A stretch of DNA of 64,000 bases from Paramecium tetraurelia. Its lineage: Eukaryota > Ciliophora > Oligohymenophorea > Peniculida > Parameciidae. Both the position numbers and the translations under genes were made by a program. Numbering within the stretch: position 1 is the first letter of the stretch; each line of letters opens with the position of its first letter. The stretch is taken from contig NW_001799466.1 in NCBI RefSeq assembly GCF_000165425.1, forward strand, positions 372,001 to 436,000, read 5' to 3'. Of the stretch, positions 1 to 13,245 are shown in pieces. The notes below the pieces were generated by a model. That model saw only the letters and a program-made list of their open reading frames with translations. It had not been told where the DNA came from and made no database searches.

Positions 1-114
1 CATGGGAAATTACAATTCTCTTTTCTCTTTTTTTTATGTAATATGGATAACCCATATCAAACAAATACTTATGTTTTACTAACTCTTAAGGTATCTGCAT
101 TACCCTTTAAATAA

Positions 115-989
115 TCATATAAAAAAGTACTTCAAAATGTTAAATTAAATTATTTATTCTTCCTTCGCCAATATAGTGATTGTACCATCATATTCTAATA
201 GAGTGATTTCATTTTCATGATAATCCAGAGCCACTATCTGTTGCTTTGTGATTTTGATTGCCTTCTACGATTTCTCAATGGGATTATAGATTTTAACTAT
301 CTTATGATTCTCGACAAATAAGATGCCATCCTTTACAAACCTTCCATGAGAAATATATTCGATCTTTGGGTCAATGTCCAATAAAATGTTCACTTAAGGT
401 GGGTCATTCAAATGTAAAATTGACAACTTTTTCTTTGCTTCCTTCAAGTATTCCAACATTAACAATTGATCTCCCTTGAAATCGAATGGAACCTAAAGCA
501 ATGGCATATCTGCATAATATGTATTGCTATCTTGATTTTGCAGATCAAACAAATATAAGCTATTCTTTTTGGTAGAAATGTCCACTCCAATGTCCTTATT
601 TTATGTTGGTGCAACCGATAATAGTAATGTTTTAGTTTTGTAACATAAGGATAGGGTTGAACTACAGAGTGGAGGAGAATGGGGTCTTTCAAATTTCCAT
701 TGATGACTCTCTCTCATCTAATAATCGAAAATGTAACCATATACATCTCCTACCACTATGTATACTTTCTCCTATTCGATTGCTTTGGTTTATTTAATTA
801 TTTACTCACTCCTCTTATGATCTCCTCAAATACATCAGGAATGTATCTCAATTCATTTTAATTATAGAGGTATTATCCGATATACCCACTGATAGCTCCA
901 AAGATAATCATGTTGTTATCGACATCAAAAGCAGTAATGGGTTCGCCGATTCTTATCTTAACCCACTTATCAAATTTGATTTATAACAT
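115..989 (-). CDS. Hypothetical protein, possible beta-propeller
   Basis: Reads as a 278-residue protein with TAA/TAG as Gln, from ATG (987-989) to TGA (115-117). One 38-bp intron (772-809) is needed to join the frame; it runs GTGAGT...TAG and is longer than most introns here. The N-terminus (MLQIKFDKWVKIRIGEPITA) leads into short beta-like stretches such as AFDVDNNMIIFG, KVYIVVGDVYGYIFDY and KIVKIYNPIEKSQKAIKI, which look like blades of a WD40-like or similar propeller, but no clear GH...WD pairs are visible. It diverges from the gene at 1121, with 131 bp between the starts. I do not recognise the family; the fold call is inference. Confidence 0.75.
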
Positions 990-1120
990 ATTATATTAAT
1001 ATGAATATAATCAAAAAATGATAAAACTTATATCATGTATATATATTATAATCATTTTGATAAAAACACTTTTAAATCTGACATATAACAAGTTTACAAT
1101 TTTTAATAACAAACATTCCA

Positions 1121-4100
1121 ATGAATTAGATAAGCAACTTTATTTGTTTTCTCTCTTGTCTCATTCACATTTACTGTTGGGATAACAATCTAATTATTGA
1201 GAATGATAAGCGGCAATATCTATATTTTTTGGAAAATGAAAGATATTATCTTAATGATGTTAACATTGCTATTCCATTCACTAATATGGAGGATTTATAA
1301 GAAAAACTTAATGAGCCATCCTCCTTGCAATTACTATAACAATAACAAGAGCTCAATTTAATTTTTAATGATGAGGATGCAATTCTACTTCCTTTTATAA
1401 GACAATCAGAAAATTATATCGACATCTGTTATTTATAACATTAAATAATAGATTGCAAATTTAGAATCAATAATACTTTGTACAATGAAGAATTAATTGT
1501 AAATCAAATTTAATCAAACTAACTTTTTATTCCTTCAAATTCATGTTAGAATGCTTTTCTTCTTTAAGATGACTTATTCCTCATTCAATGTCATAATCCT
1601 ATCAACCAATTTTAATATTTTATGCTCAATAATTACAGTGAAGTTGTAGATGAAATCACATTTGATCTACCCAAAAATTGCAGATTTGACTCTAAATTTC
1701 AATTCAATAGAATATTCATTAACTCTTTGTAGTGTGAAGTATCAATTGTTTTAGTAGTGGATATGATATATTTAGATGAAAAGTTGCAATTCAACAAGAA
1801 TTATACAAAACTACATGAATTGGCTAACTTTCCAAATCAAGGTAATTTGATTGATCTAAAAATTTGTTAATCCAATATTATATTATTAGGTTTTATTAAT
1901 ATGTTGAGTACTTATAATTTTTAGGATCAATCATTTAAAAGTTTGAAATGGCAATATAAAACATGGTTTCCATATTTATAATCCTGCTTTCCTTTACTAA
2001 TTCGAGGAACATTATAACCATAGTCAAAAGTTGATTATTATTATAACCCTGCCTTATGCAAAATGCTTGAATCAGAACCTTAGATTAAAAGTATAGAAGT
2101 TTCAGATGAATTTTGTATTTACTTATACGAAAAGCAAGCAATTATAACGTATGATTATTTTTTTTAATAAACGATTCAGAATGTAAAGCAAATTTTTAAA
2201 TTAAGCACACTCCCTTTTCTTGTCATTCTTAACAAAAACAATAATATTGCGTTTTATAAAATTACATGCTTTAAATAATATATCGAATATACTCACTTCC
2301 CTTTTATTGCAATATTTATGAAAGGTGTGTTTTATCACATGAATGAATAAATATTCACTTACTATGAAGCTTAAGAATATTCCATAAAGTATCCGTTGGA
2401 TGTTCTAATAAATAGCGGAGTCGAAATCTGGCATAGTAAAATTATCAATAACAACTTTAAAATTGATATTAATTAAATTTAATTGTCTATTCCTTTTTAT
2501 TTAGATTTAGAATTTGATGAAGATAGAAATCATTTTGAATTTTAAAATGAATGCATCTTCACTTATCACTTAATGTTACCAATCAAATAGATTTTAAGAG
2601 TTGTTTCATTTGAGATGAATTGCTTGTTGATAATTTATGAAGATTGGAATTAGAAAATTATGGCCAACCTAAAAAAGGGTGACTTTAACAAAAATTTTCA
2701 ACTCATAGCAAAAACCTAAGAATTTTAAGTTGAGGTGAATAAAATGAATTCTGATTTCATAATAATCTTGATTGGTAGTAAATTACTAATGAAATTTAGG
2801 ATTTTTAATTACAAGAATTTGGAATAGATTCAGTATTATAAACCTAAAACCAAAATAATACAATATATAAAGGAGGTAAAAGCAGTAATATGTCTTCTCG
2901 CTGATAATACGATCTATACATATGAGTTTGATAATTTTGTTGACTATTCCTTAACAAAGAATAAAGAATTTCGAGACTATTGGGCTAAGAATCACTAAGA
3001 AAAATACACTGATTTTAGAGCTCCACATTTATATATTAATTATGAAGATTCTATAATCCACATGAAATCAATAAAACCTTATCATCATGATTATGTATTA
3101 TCAGTAGATGGCTAGATTATTTCATCAAATGTATTTGTAACTTAGAAAAGAATTTTACTCATAGTAAAAAAAGAGAATTAAACATAATTACTACTCTATT
3201 TCTTTGATCTAGATAACATCATCCTTCTTTATGAAATACCAACATTTGAATTTTAAGTCGTGTTCCCTATTCAAATGAAATAATATGGTTAACTATTTTG
3301 CATTACTACAATGAAGAATGAGTAGGAATACCTATTTATTTATGATATCACTTAATAAGGAAGATATTGTTTAAGATATATTAGTAAAAAATTACCTAAT
3401 GTAATAAATTTTGAATTGGTTGATGAAACAGGAATATTATTATAAATTCTGACTGACAAAATTGTGTTCACTTATTCAACTATTAGCTTCAATATCAAAT
3501 ATTAGAATGCTTCATTTTCTGCTATAATAAATACTTAAATTAAATTTCAGGCTAAGTCTTACATTTAATCAATACCATCGAGCTTTATTATCTATTTGCA
3601 CATATTTAATAAAGATACCGTTTTGAAATATAAACCTGAGGCTAAATCTAAGAAATTGCTGCTTAGTAGTCAGAATTAAATTACTAATTTAGAATCTATT
3701 TTTGGTGGAATCGACAATTTGCAACTTAGCGGTGCTTGCTAAGGATCATTGAAAGAACCAATTCAAGTAGTATCTAATATTTAGTTGAAATGTTAGTATA
3801 TTAGTTAAAGATTTTGCATGATCTCTAAATCCTTATTAATTTATGATTACCTTGGCTTAAATCAAACCGTTTCATTATCCATAGAAAAAATATTCCTAAA
3901 TAACTTGATAATATCTAATTATAATACAAAAATCTTCATTTATAATTTTCGACTAGGAACAATGAGTTTTTTAGATTCATATGAAAATTAAGAAAGTGAA
4001 GAAGAAACCATTGGCAATTCCCCATTTCAAGGATTGCTTGATACATAATTTGATCATTATATTAAATCAATTAACTTGATAGACGATTATCTTATTACTG

Positions 4101-4942
4101 AAAGAGAGTAATACTTTTAAATTCATAAAACGAAAGAAAATGAAAGTAATTTACAATGTTCAATATATTCTGAAGGTATGAAGCAAATTGAATATTTATA
4201 CAAAATTGATTCTTAGTTCATATTACTAATATTAGAAATCAATTCTAAAATTTGTCTTTCATCTTGTTCGGATAATACAAATGAACTTAAATCAAGTAAT
4301 GAATTCAAGCCAGATTTTTAAATAGTGTCCTTTAAAATATTAAATTCCATCATTTAAAATTAAGAAATTTAAATTACTATTGCCTTGTTTTGCCCTCAAG
4401 ATATGGCGTACATTTATGAATTTATTTATGATTTTAATTTATTGACTCTTTTGAAATATTCAAATCATCAATATCTAAAATATTCTAATATAATTTTTGA
4501 AAACTTTTTGAAAGTTAGTGATACCATTTATGTTATGAAGGGAAACTCTTAAAATTAAACTTCATCATACTATTTATATTAGATTAATATAAGTTAACCT
4601 GTTGAATTAATTGATTATGTTTATAAATATGAAAAAGATGGGGAGATCTAAGTTTATAACGAAACCCATTTCATATAAATTCAAAGAGACAAAGAAGATA
4701 AAGATTATGCTAATATATTTCTTCTAGAAATTGATTATTATAGACTGTATCTTGAAAAGAATTGCGACCTATTGATAAAAAACGATGTATCTATCCTTTA
4801 TTCTCATATTGATTTTGAAGATAATCTTAAAAATAAATCTTTTATGCCTTTGTACGTAGAGGTTGTGAATTTTCTACTAATTCTTCTGTTCATTACGAAA
4901 AAAAAGAATAATAATGTATCCAGGAATAATGCAAGCACATGA
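1121..4942 (+). CDS. Large single-pass membrane protein, unknown function
   Basis: One uninterrupted ciliate-code frame of 1,274 codons (1,273 residues) with no TGA until 4940-4942. The N-terminus (MNQISNFICFLSCLIHIYCW) looks like a signal peptide. Near the C-terminus a hydrophobic run (VVNFLLILLFI) followed by lysines looks like one transmembrane helix with a very short cytosolic tail, so a type I membrane protein is likely. The long extracytoplasmic part is rich in aromatic and beta-branched residues with no repeat or known motif that I can see; it could be a propeller or other beta-rich ectodomain. An intron-free gene of this size is unusual here, since most neighbours carry several introns. 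Function unknown. Confidence 0.85.
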
Positions 4943-5305
4943 ATAAAATGAGATTTTTTATAAATTATAAACTCAATATTTGATAAATATCCCTATTTAA
5001 TTATAATTATAAAATTATATCAAAGCATTTGTATGTTTTAATTTATAAAAGAATATTATTATTGTTATAAGGGATGCTGTTAGAATTCATTGTTTTCAAC
5101 GAGGTAAATTTATGTTGATATTAATAAATCTGTATAAACCAGCTATTTTACCTCTTCTTGATTAAAGATATAGTAAGAATATTGTGTATAACTCAAAATT
5201 GAATTAATTTTGGATGTTTATCAGTAATAATAATCTTGATGATTATATAAATTAAAATAATGCTTGGAAATATTATTTTATAATATAAAATTTAAAAAAC
5301 AAATA
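4943..5305. other. Intergenic; contains an inverted repeat
   Basis: No coding frame is convincing in these 363 bp of AT-rich DNA. It holds the upstream region of the ankyrin gene. An imperfect inverted repeat lies at about 5100-5156: GAGGTAAA on the left and TTTACCTC on the right, about 40 bp apart. It could fold in an RNA, but I see no tRNA, snRNA or snoRNA signature. Confidence 0.6.
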
Positions 5306-7217
5306 ATGGACCCAGAAAAATAACTGATGGATTAACCAATAGAGGAGGAGTCAGATATGGACGAGGATGAGAAGAGATAGAAGGGAGATTGGCATTAACA
5401 ATTGTATTAAGGTGTATTTAGTCGATTAGATTGACTGCATGTTAGAAAGGAGATTTAACAGCAGTCTAGCGTTGTTTAGACAAGAGGGCTAATGTTTTGT
5501 ATGAGGACAAGAAAAAATGGAATCCATTAATGTGGGCATCATGCAGAGGGTACACGGAAATAGTGCGTGTTTTGTTGTCTCGTTAAGCAGCAGCACCATA
5601 TGTTCCAGAAATGGCGTTGATATTGTAGAACTTCGCATAGACAATGCCTATTTATTCAAGTCCAATGAATTAATCATCTCCAAGCAAGTCCACATATTTC
5701 GGAGGGAGTCCTGGAGGTGGAGCTTAGTCAGCAGTGTTTAGTTTTCAATAATCATAATTAACAAAGAAAGTGGTTTAAGGAGTTATAAATCAATAAGTCC
5801 GATCGACACCATTGATGTGGGCTTGTTTCAAAGGACATGTTTAGGTTGTATGGTTACTATTGAAGTCAGGGTTGAGTTGGGAGGTATAAGAAATTAGAGA
5901 TTTTAATATAGGATGTGGATCAATTTGGAAATAACAGTGTTCATTTGGCAGCATCAGGAGGGAACTAAGTAGTGTTCTAGACACTGCTATTTTATGGAGT
6001 AGCTGTAGACAGACCAAATACAAGGGGACACACTGCAAAGGATTTGGCAACAAATGCCTATATATTACAGTTGATTAAGTTGTTGGAGGTGAGTGGTTAG
6101 ACAGCTAAATATTTCTGTATGACTTGTAGAAAATTTTGGAAATAAGAAGAGTACAGAATGGAATGGGTATATGAGAATGCCGATTCTACTGATTTGGAAA
6201 AGCCAGAAGGGAGATGCTAGAATTGTTGGAATACTATAAGGAAACATACTGAAGAATTGTTGAGCATAATTGATAAATAGGATCATAAGCTGTTGACAGA
6301 GAAGTTGAATGAGATTGAGAAGGGAATAGTGATTAAGAATGAGAATGGGAAGGAAGAATTCTAAAGGATAGAGATCGATCCCAAGAATTACAAGTTTGCT
6401 TTGATTGAACAGGAGAAGTTGAGGACTTAGAATGTGATATTGGATTATTTGAGTACTTTGAATCATGTGCCTAATTACAAGACTATCTTGAAATCTGTCA
6501 ATTAGATTTAGGCTATGTTGGATGATGCAGTAAATAGGGGTGTTAAGATTGATGCTCATGTTAAGGAGGAAGCTGAAAAGGAGATGGAGAGACTTAGAGC
6601 AGAGGTACATTTAAATATTATCGATAGAGAAATCTATAATTCGAATTAGATAATTTGGATATTGGATTGTCAACACCTGAACAAGTGGTTGTGTTGAATG
6701 ATAAAGTAGTTATAGCGACGGATAAAGGAGTGGATAAGTAATATATAGATCAGGCCTCAGAATTGAGGGATAAGATGGCAAAGGCTATTCAAGCTAAGAA
6801 AATATTGAAGATGTTTAATGAGTATCCTGCAAGAGAGATACCAGATCCTATTAAATGGGATCCAAAGACCAAGAAACCTATTGATCCAATAACAGGGAAA
6901 CCGATTGATCCATTGAAATTGGCATTGTAGAATCAAAAGAAGAAGAAGAAGAAGGAACCAAAGTTTGTGATTCCAGAGTGGGCTAATGATGTAAAGTCTT
7001 TAGATGAGAATATCAAGGGTATCATATTAGATTTATCTTAGGATTGGAGGGACTGTTGAAGGAGGCTGAAGTGCTTAATTTAAATCATGAATTTGTAGAG
7101 GAGAGTGTGCAATAAATAAAGAGGATGAAAAACGAAATGAGATACAGGAAGGAAGTTGATGAATAATTGAAATGGATTGCTGATGCAAAGGCTGCTGAAA
7201 AAAAGAAAAATAAATGA
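5306..7217 (+). CDS. Ankyrin-repeat protein with a Cys-pair motif
   Basis: Five exons with introns at 5404-5429, 5884-5911, 6605-6627 and 7019-7041, giving 603 residues. Ankyrin repeats fill the N-terminal part: LLTACQKGDLTAVQRCLDKR, WNPLMWASCRGYTEIVRVLL, TPLMWACFKGHVQVVWLLLK and NSVHLAASGGNQVVLDTLLF. A two-pair cysteine element follows (CMTC about 40 residues before CQNC), possibly a small zinc site. The second half is charged and helical, with a lysine run (QNQKKKKKKEPK) and long coiled-coil-like stretches. The first intron is fixed by the ankyrin motif: without it the frame hits TGA at once. Ankyrin proteins act as protein-binding scaffolds; the partner here is unknown. It converges with the AP-2 sigma gene, 13 bp apart. 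Confidence 0.88.
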
Positions 7218-7230
7218 TATATATAATGTA

Positions 7231-7738
7231 TCAATCTAATAATTCAATATTCTTGACTGCAGTAATTATGACTTATTTAGAAGTTTCAACAATTTCTCCG
7301 CCGACAATCATTTCGTCCAAAATAGAATACGCCTTGCAATAGTAGCGTCATTATTTACTTTATTGAAGTTGAAAACTATGTCTAATTCACACACATTCCC
7401 AAAGTATTTGTCCAAAACTTCGACATATAAATGTATCAATTCTAGCATTGTTAATTCATTGTCACTCACATCAACGCATAACGCAAAGAACAATCCTGCG
7501 TATCTTTTGTAGATGATTTTATAATTCCTGAACTTAATTATGATGAAACTCTGTACTTCCAAAAAGTTAGTGTGCTTAGTGTCTCTGCAAACTATCAATC
7601 GATGAACTTCATTTTGCAATTTTACTTTCTCGGCATCATCATAATACACATACCATTTCGAAAGTCTTGTCTTCCCCTGTCTATTCTACAACAAGATAAA
7701 CCTAATCTTAAATGAATATCTATCTATATTAGTACCAT
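7231..7738 (-). CDS. AP2S1: Clathrin adaptor AP-2 sigma subunit
   Basis: Spliced product is 142 residues, the length of animal AP-2 sigma. Family motifs are strong: [20 protein letters not shown], then [10 protein letters not shown] joined to [16 protein letters not shown], then [20 protein letters not shown] and [20 protein letters not shown]. Sigma subunits form the small core subunit of the AP-2 complex, which binds cargo dileucine signals and clathrin at the plasma membrane. The KHTNF...EFRNYKIIY stretch is AP-2 type rather than AP-1 type. Introns: 7707-7735 directly after the start ATG, 7533-7556 and 7333-7358. The middle one is 24 bp and has no stop, so its retention would add eight residues; alignment to the family argues it is spliced. 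Confidence 0.95.
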
Positions 7739-7781
7739 GAATTTCAAATTTGTTTATTTAATTATAATATATATTAGTAAT

Positions 7782-8814
7782 TCATTAAGCAATCCATGGG
7801 TGATTTAAGATCTATTAGATCGTCGGTCTCTTATTGCAATCATGTTGAAGGATGCCCTTGACAAAATTCTGAAAATCTGAGCTACTCCACTACGGAAACT
7901 AATATTACAAATGCTAAATCTTCCTCTTCGTGTCATTCTCATTATGTGATTCAAAAGGTGGCCTCCCTATTCATAATCTTAAAAATTACCAACTACTAAT
8001 TCATATGCTAACACTCCAATAGTCCATACATCCACTCTATTATCATGAGGTTGATAGTTAATCATCTCTGGACATAAGTAGTCTAAAGTACCACATAGAG
8101 TCTTCCTTCTATTTGATGGGGTGTGAACACTCCAACCGAAATCTGAAATCTTAAAAACATCGTTGTTGAAACACAGAATGTTTTCAGGTTTCAAATCCCT
8201 ATGTATTACATTCATTGAATGCATATATCCGATTGCCATTGTTATTTGCTTGATAATATTTGACGCCATTTTTTCATTGAACCTCTTATTCTATTGCTTC
8301 TTCATTAAACCATACAAGTCTCCCAATGGAGCCCATTCCAGCATCAAGTAAACACGTTTTTCTGTTTAAAAAAAGCCATAAAAACTAATTATATTAGGAT
8401 GTTTGAGATGTGTTAGTATTTCGACTTCTCTGGTTAGAGATCCAGTCAATTAACAGAGATTGAGTTATCTTTTACTTATTACTTTCAAGGCCAGGATAAA
8501 TTTACTATCACGCTCCCTAATCGGATATAAAACTATTTTACCTCGCTAAGTAAACATGTCCAAATTTACCATTTCCCAAATATCTGCCCATTTCAAAATT
8601 TCTCAAACTCCATTAATTGGGATCGAATTCTAATCTAAATGTGATTAATACCTTTATCGACTTCATGGAAATCTTCATCCTCACTATAATTATTCCTAGT
8701 TTCTTCATCAATGGAATTTTAAGTCTGAGGTTTCTTGTCCAAATACTCAACCCCACGAGTATTTTCGTAAGTATTTGTAATTACCTATAGAACCGAATTC
8801 GCAGTTTGCCACAT
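7782..8814 (-). CDS. Aurora-type serine/threonine protein kinase
   Basis: Five exons (introns 8630-8651, 8517-8541, 7967-7989, 7882-7908) give a 311-residue kinase with a short N-terminal extension. Motifs in order: glycine loop GRYLGNGKFGHVYLAR, ATP lysine in LALKVISK, HRDLKPENIL, DFGWSVH, and the Aurora-like activation loop RRKTLCGTLDYLCPEM with its phosphorylatable Thr. The C-lobe ends with the arginine of NKRPTIQQILNHPWI. All catalytic residues are present, so it should be active. Aurora kinases act on centrosomes, chromosomes and cilia in mitosis; ciliates carry several. The start ATG gives MWQTANSVLQ; no better upstream start was seen. Confidence 0.93.
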
Positions 8815-9157
8815 CAAATTTAACAGCAAAATTATATTATAATTAATGTCAAGAATCAGTAAAACTATATAACTGATAATATATGTATTCATAATATAAC
8901 TATCCTACTGAAATTACCATTGTGCAGTACATGTTAGTCATAATACTTACACAATTACCTAACCTCTTTACAAAGGCATGATTCGCTAGCCATTTAGAAC
9001 ATGAGATTTTGATAGACTAACTTTTTATTCTAAACTCCTTCTATTAAATTGGGCATAAGGTTAAGGTTGATCAACACCCATCAGAATGTTACTTTATTTT
9101 TGACCATTTATTAGGCTAATAACTCAAACTGTAAAAGGGATTAAGCTTATAGAATAA
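8815..9157. other. Intergenic region between divergent genes
   Basis: About 340 bp between the Aurora kinase start and the first in-frame ATG chosen for the next plus-strand gene. Candidate GT...TAG intron-like stretches occur near 9090-9116, so an unrecognised 5' exon of the downstream gene may lie here. No independent gene is visible. Confidence 0.4.
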
Positions 9158-12100
9158 ATGACAATATTTTTATGTAGCTCAAAGAATATGGTCATCTATT
9201 AAATGCTAATGTCATTAAAAGTCATTAGGTTCTCTTAATACATAATCATCTAACAAGTTCTACATCTATAAATCAACTCTGCTTTATATTAATTCAGTAA
9301 TTCTTCTTTCCTTGAATTCAATAATAAGTGCAATTCTGAAAGCATTTTAATGTACATCTTATAGCATCCTCATCACCTACTTCTTTATTAGTTCATATTA
9401 ATCCACCAAGTCTCCCATTCACTTCTACTTATTTTTATGAATTGCCATTAAAATTTAAATTATTTATTATGCATAACATCTCAAATTCTAAACTTCAATT
9501 AGAAAAACTGGATGGTCTGGAAAGTATTATCTATATATCATTAAATAGTTCAACAGCTCTCATTCAATAATGAATTGTTTCAATAAGTACGATAAATTTG
9601 GAAAGACAATCACATTCCAGATTGCCACCAAAAGTACTTTTACAACATACTCAAAACCCATGAATCTCAAGCTGTCACTCTGATGCGCTAAGAAATGGAG
9701 AGTTTTTAAAATAACCATAGCGTAGTTAAAACATTGCATCAATTGACCTTAAGCAGAGAACATTGCCTCAAAGAAATATAAAAGACAAGAAATATTGGTC
9801 AAATGGATTATGTCAGGCTGATTTCTAAATTAATCTATGATCTCAGAAAATTAACTTACAATTTGATTGAGTTCCATCGTAAATGGAGGAATGCCCTAAG
9901 TTCTAAGTATCAATACAATTACACATGGATCATCAATCGCAGAGATTACCTACTCAAGATTCGTGACGACTCGAATCTCATTTAAATTACCTATCCTAAA
10001 ATGTTAAGTTACTTCAATCTAAAAGAAAAGGACATCTTTTATCTGAGTGTTATTGAGTAAGCTCATACAGAGAATGTCGAATACTATGACTTTCTGGCAT
10101 AACACCAGATAAAGAAGTCTTCAGTACAGAGAATGATGGATTTGCAAAGATATTTTTAAGAATTAACTGACGAGTCTCATCTAGTTGAATCAAATTAAAT
10201 GATGGAAACTATGTCATTCAGACCTAACACATCCAAATTGCTCCATTCTTAAAGGGCTAAGGTTGACATACCTGCTGTCACCCAATTAGATGATTATCCT
10301 AGGACTATGCTATATGTAAATGAGGATCTTGAGTTTACAATACATCACTATCCAGAGAGAGATATCGAAAAAGTGATTACTTATTGGCAAAGCAAGAATA
10401 TAATTGAGTTGAATGAAAGTTTCAAATGCCCCATAGCTCATCTTAAAGATGTGATATTGTTTTGGCAGGAGGCCACAATCATTTAAATAAATCAATCTGC
10501 TTTGTTGGTGTGTTCCATTGATCAGGATAGCAATTTTAGAAAATGGATAATTCATTCAATATACGTCATTCAAGAGTAACAACAACAGCCTTGGCAACAG
10601 TAATTAAATCACATCGTGTAAAATTTAATAAAAATGCTAATTTAAAAAGGAGACAACTTTGGTTCATTACTCATTTCATGTAGTAATGACAAACCAATTA
10701 AAACTTAATTGCATAATTTAAAGTTCAGTTTTCTTAAGAACCATTCTTATAACCAATTAAATGTTTCCTTTTATGAATAGAAAATACCCTAAGGTTAAGT
10801 CAATGCCAAAGATAGAAGATTCTTTACTCCATTGACTTTGAGGATGGTTCGTGTATTTGCAACTCAGACTCAATCGTAACTGATAACTGATGAGGAGTTG
10901 TTGGTTGCTTAATTCGGTGCAAATTTGGGGAAGAACAATATCATTCATTTTGAAAACAATATTACTGCTTTGCAACCTATTTTGTCTGTATATATTATAT
11001 TTATATCGATTTTCCGAAGAAGTCAAAATTGTATGGTCAGGAATACGTGTTGATTCATAAACTATAAGATATCAAGAACAGATTTTCGGTTGAATTTAAC
11101 TCTCCTATTGATGGGCCTGTGTATTTCTAAAACTTTGCAATCAAACTCAATTTTCAATACTTCTCAAGTGAAATCCACCGTAATACCAATGCTCCCTACA
11201 TTCGTTTGATTTCTGTAATATAATATTCATATTTCATTTAGCATCCACCATTCAATGAACAAGAGGGTTCCATCTTGGAGTTGACATCAAGTGATGCAAA
11301 TATGAAACAACGCAAAATCTACCTGGTCTCTACTATCAATCCTAATATCAAGATGTATTTGAGCACCTCATTAAATTAGATACATATATGAAGTACAATA
11401 GAACGAAATTACGAAATCGAATATCTAATAAAACATAAATTAAATCTTTGAAAGGTTTGACAAAAAGTAGGAAGGCCTACAAAATATTTGGTTGCCCTTC
11501 TTCAAAGCAACAGGTAATCAACTAACATTGCCCAATTCAATAGTGAATGGGTTCTTTTAAAATAATACTGAAATCTCCTTTTGTTATCACAGAATCCCTG
11601 GATTTCATTCTATTAGTAATGTGCATGATCTAGACAAGGTGATATAACCACCCTTTTTGATAGGGTTCGTTTAGAATGACATTGAATAAATTAATAAGCC
11701 TTTATTTTCAATGTTGGTGGAGAAGGATTGCATAATCAGGAGTCCTGAGAGGATTTTGTAAGGGAATCTACAAGGTTAATAGCCGTTGCCCTTACTTTTG
11801 CAACCAAGAGACATAGATGGGAAGATAAATGAATTATTGAAAATAACAGTGTTGGAAGTTTAGAAATCTTTCAATTCTGATCCTTATAATTTATCTTATA
11901 AATTGAAGTTTGGACTGGAAGCAGCACTATTAAATTTGTATAATGGTTATGCTCTCATTTATGTTGATGAGAATCATTTTCATGAGAAGAAATGGATTAT
12001 TGAGTCAATAATGACCAACAATCTTGATAATTTGTAAGGAATGTTGATGAAATTGAGTGATTACATATTCAATGCAGACATCTACGCAAGTGAAATCCAA

Positions 12101-13204
12101 ATTAGTTAAGTATCAATCTCATTAAAGTTAGAATCACTATTCCGATTAAGGAGAGTTGGTGGCCAATAAGTAGGTTGTGGATTCCATCAAGAGAGCCAAG
12201 TTCAAGTGGAGACTCGTCGATAATGATGCCAAGAGTCAACAGAGGAAAACTGTGTATTATTTAAAGAGACCAGTCTAGGATTTGTATATTAAAATATCTA
12301 TGTAGTCCACCAAAAAAGGAGAATTAGATTTCCATACAGTTTTAGAATTATTATGCATTGTAATAGAGTGAATAGAGAATTAAGACAGAGAATAAATTAG
12401 AATATTTCAAAATCAAAGACCATTATTAGTTATTTGAAGATTGTTTTCAATTTCATTTAGAGAGTGATTTCTAAGATGAGAATCCATTTTTAAGAAACAA
12501 ATTTCAGTAATATCAGGGTTCGTTAGCAAACTCAGATTTTAAAGTGTTGTTGAATTAGAATGAGTTGAAATCCCAGCTCTAATTTGATGTGAAATTGCCG
12601 AATTTTGATCCACACCTATAGATGGTATGATAGGATTATTATATAAATAGGTTAATGTGCTTTAAATGAATACACAATTAAGGTTGAAAAGACAGAGGCA
12701 GGTTATGATTGGCCATTAGAAATACATTGAAATCCCTAACTTAATGGGGACGCAGTAGATATACTAGGCTGATTTATATTAGAAGAACTTGAGAGTTTTC
12801 TTTGTGCCTACTTCAGATTCACTTTCTTATTTCTACTTCATTGAGTTGCACAACTAGCAGATGGCCAATCAAGTTAAGTAAGATTATTTGAATATAACGA
12901 CAATGATCTCTTAGGTAATTATGATGTATTTTGATAGTCATTTCCGTTTAAATACAATCACAGTTGTAAGTCATTGTTAATACAGCAATTCGAAAAGAAG
13001 TCTTAGATGACCAAGGATTCGAATTTCTTGTTTATTGAGTTTGCTTTGAGCAGTCAATACACGATAGAACCATAGGTGGTATTGGAGGAGAAGAGTGATG
13101 ATTAATAATGGGTGGTGTAATTGCCAATAGTGTGTGGAGTACTGCAAACCAATGTGAGAAATCAATACGAGAGACCATTAATTGCATGGATAATCGAGAA
13201 TTGA
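9158..13204 (+). CDS. Large protein of unknown function
   Basis: Eight exons joined by introns at 10988-11019, 11215-11241, 11355-11379, 12110-12131, 12360-12384, 12625-12650 and 12966-12985 give an exact frame of 1,290 codons. The N-terminal 350 or so residues are helical (for example LISKLIYDLRKLTYNLIEFH RKWRN). The middle and C-terminal parts look beta-rich, with stretches such as GPVYFQNFAIKLNFQYF and DLYIKISMQSTKKGEL that could be C2- or Ig-like domains. No catalytic motif was seen. The start is uncertain: the first ATG after an upstream in-frame TGA is used, but 9209 (MSLKVIRFSQ) is also possible. The first intron could end three bases later. A ciliary scaffold is one guess only. Confidence 0.8.
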
Positions 13205-13245
13205 TATATTTACTTGATCATACAAAAAATTTTATACATAAAAAA

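Noticed and set aside
7979..8269. Stand-alone 96-residue kinase fragment
   Set aside because: It is the middle exon of the Aurora kinase; the apparent ends are in-frame TAA/TAG glutamines and introns.
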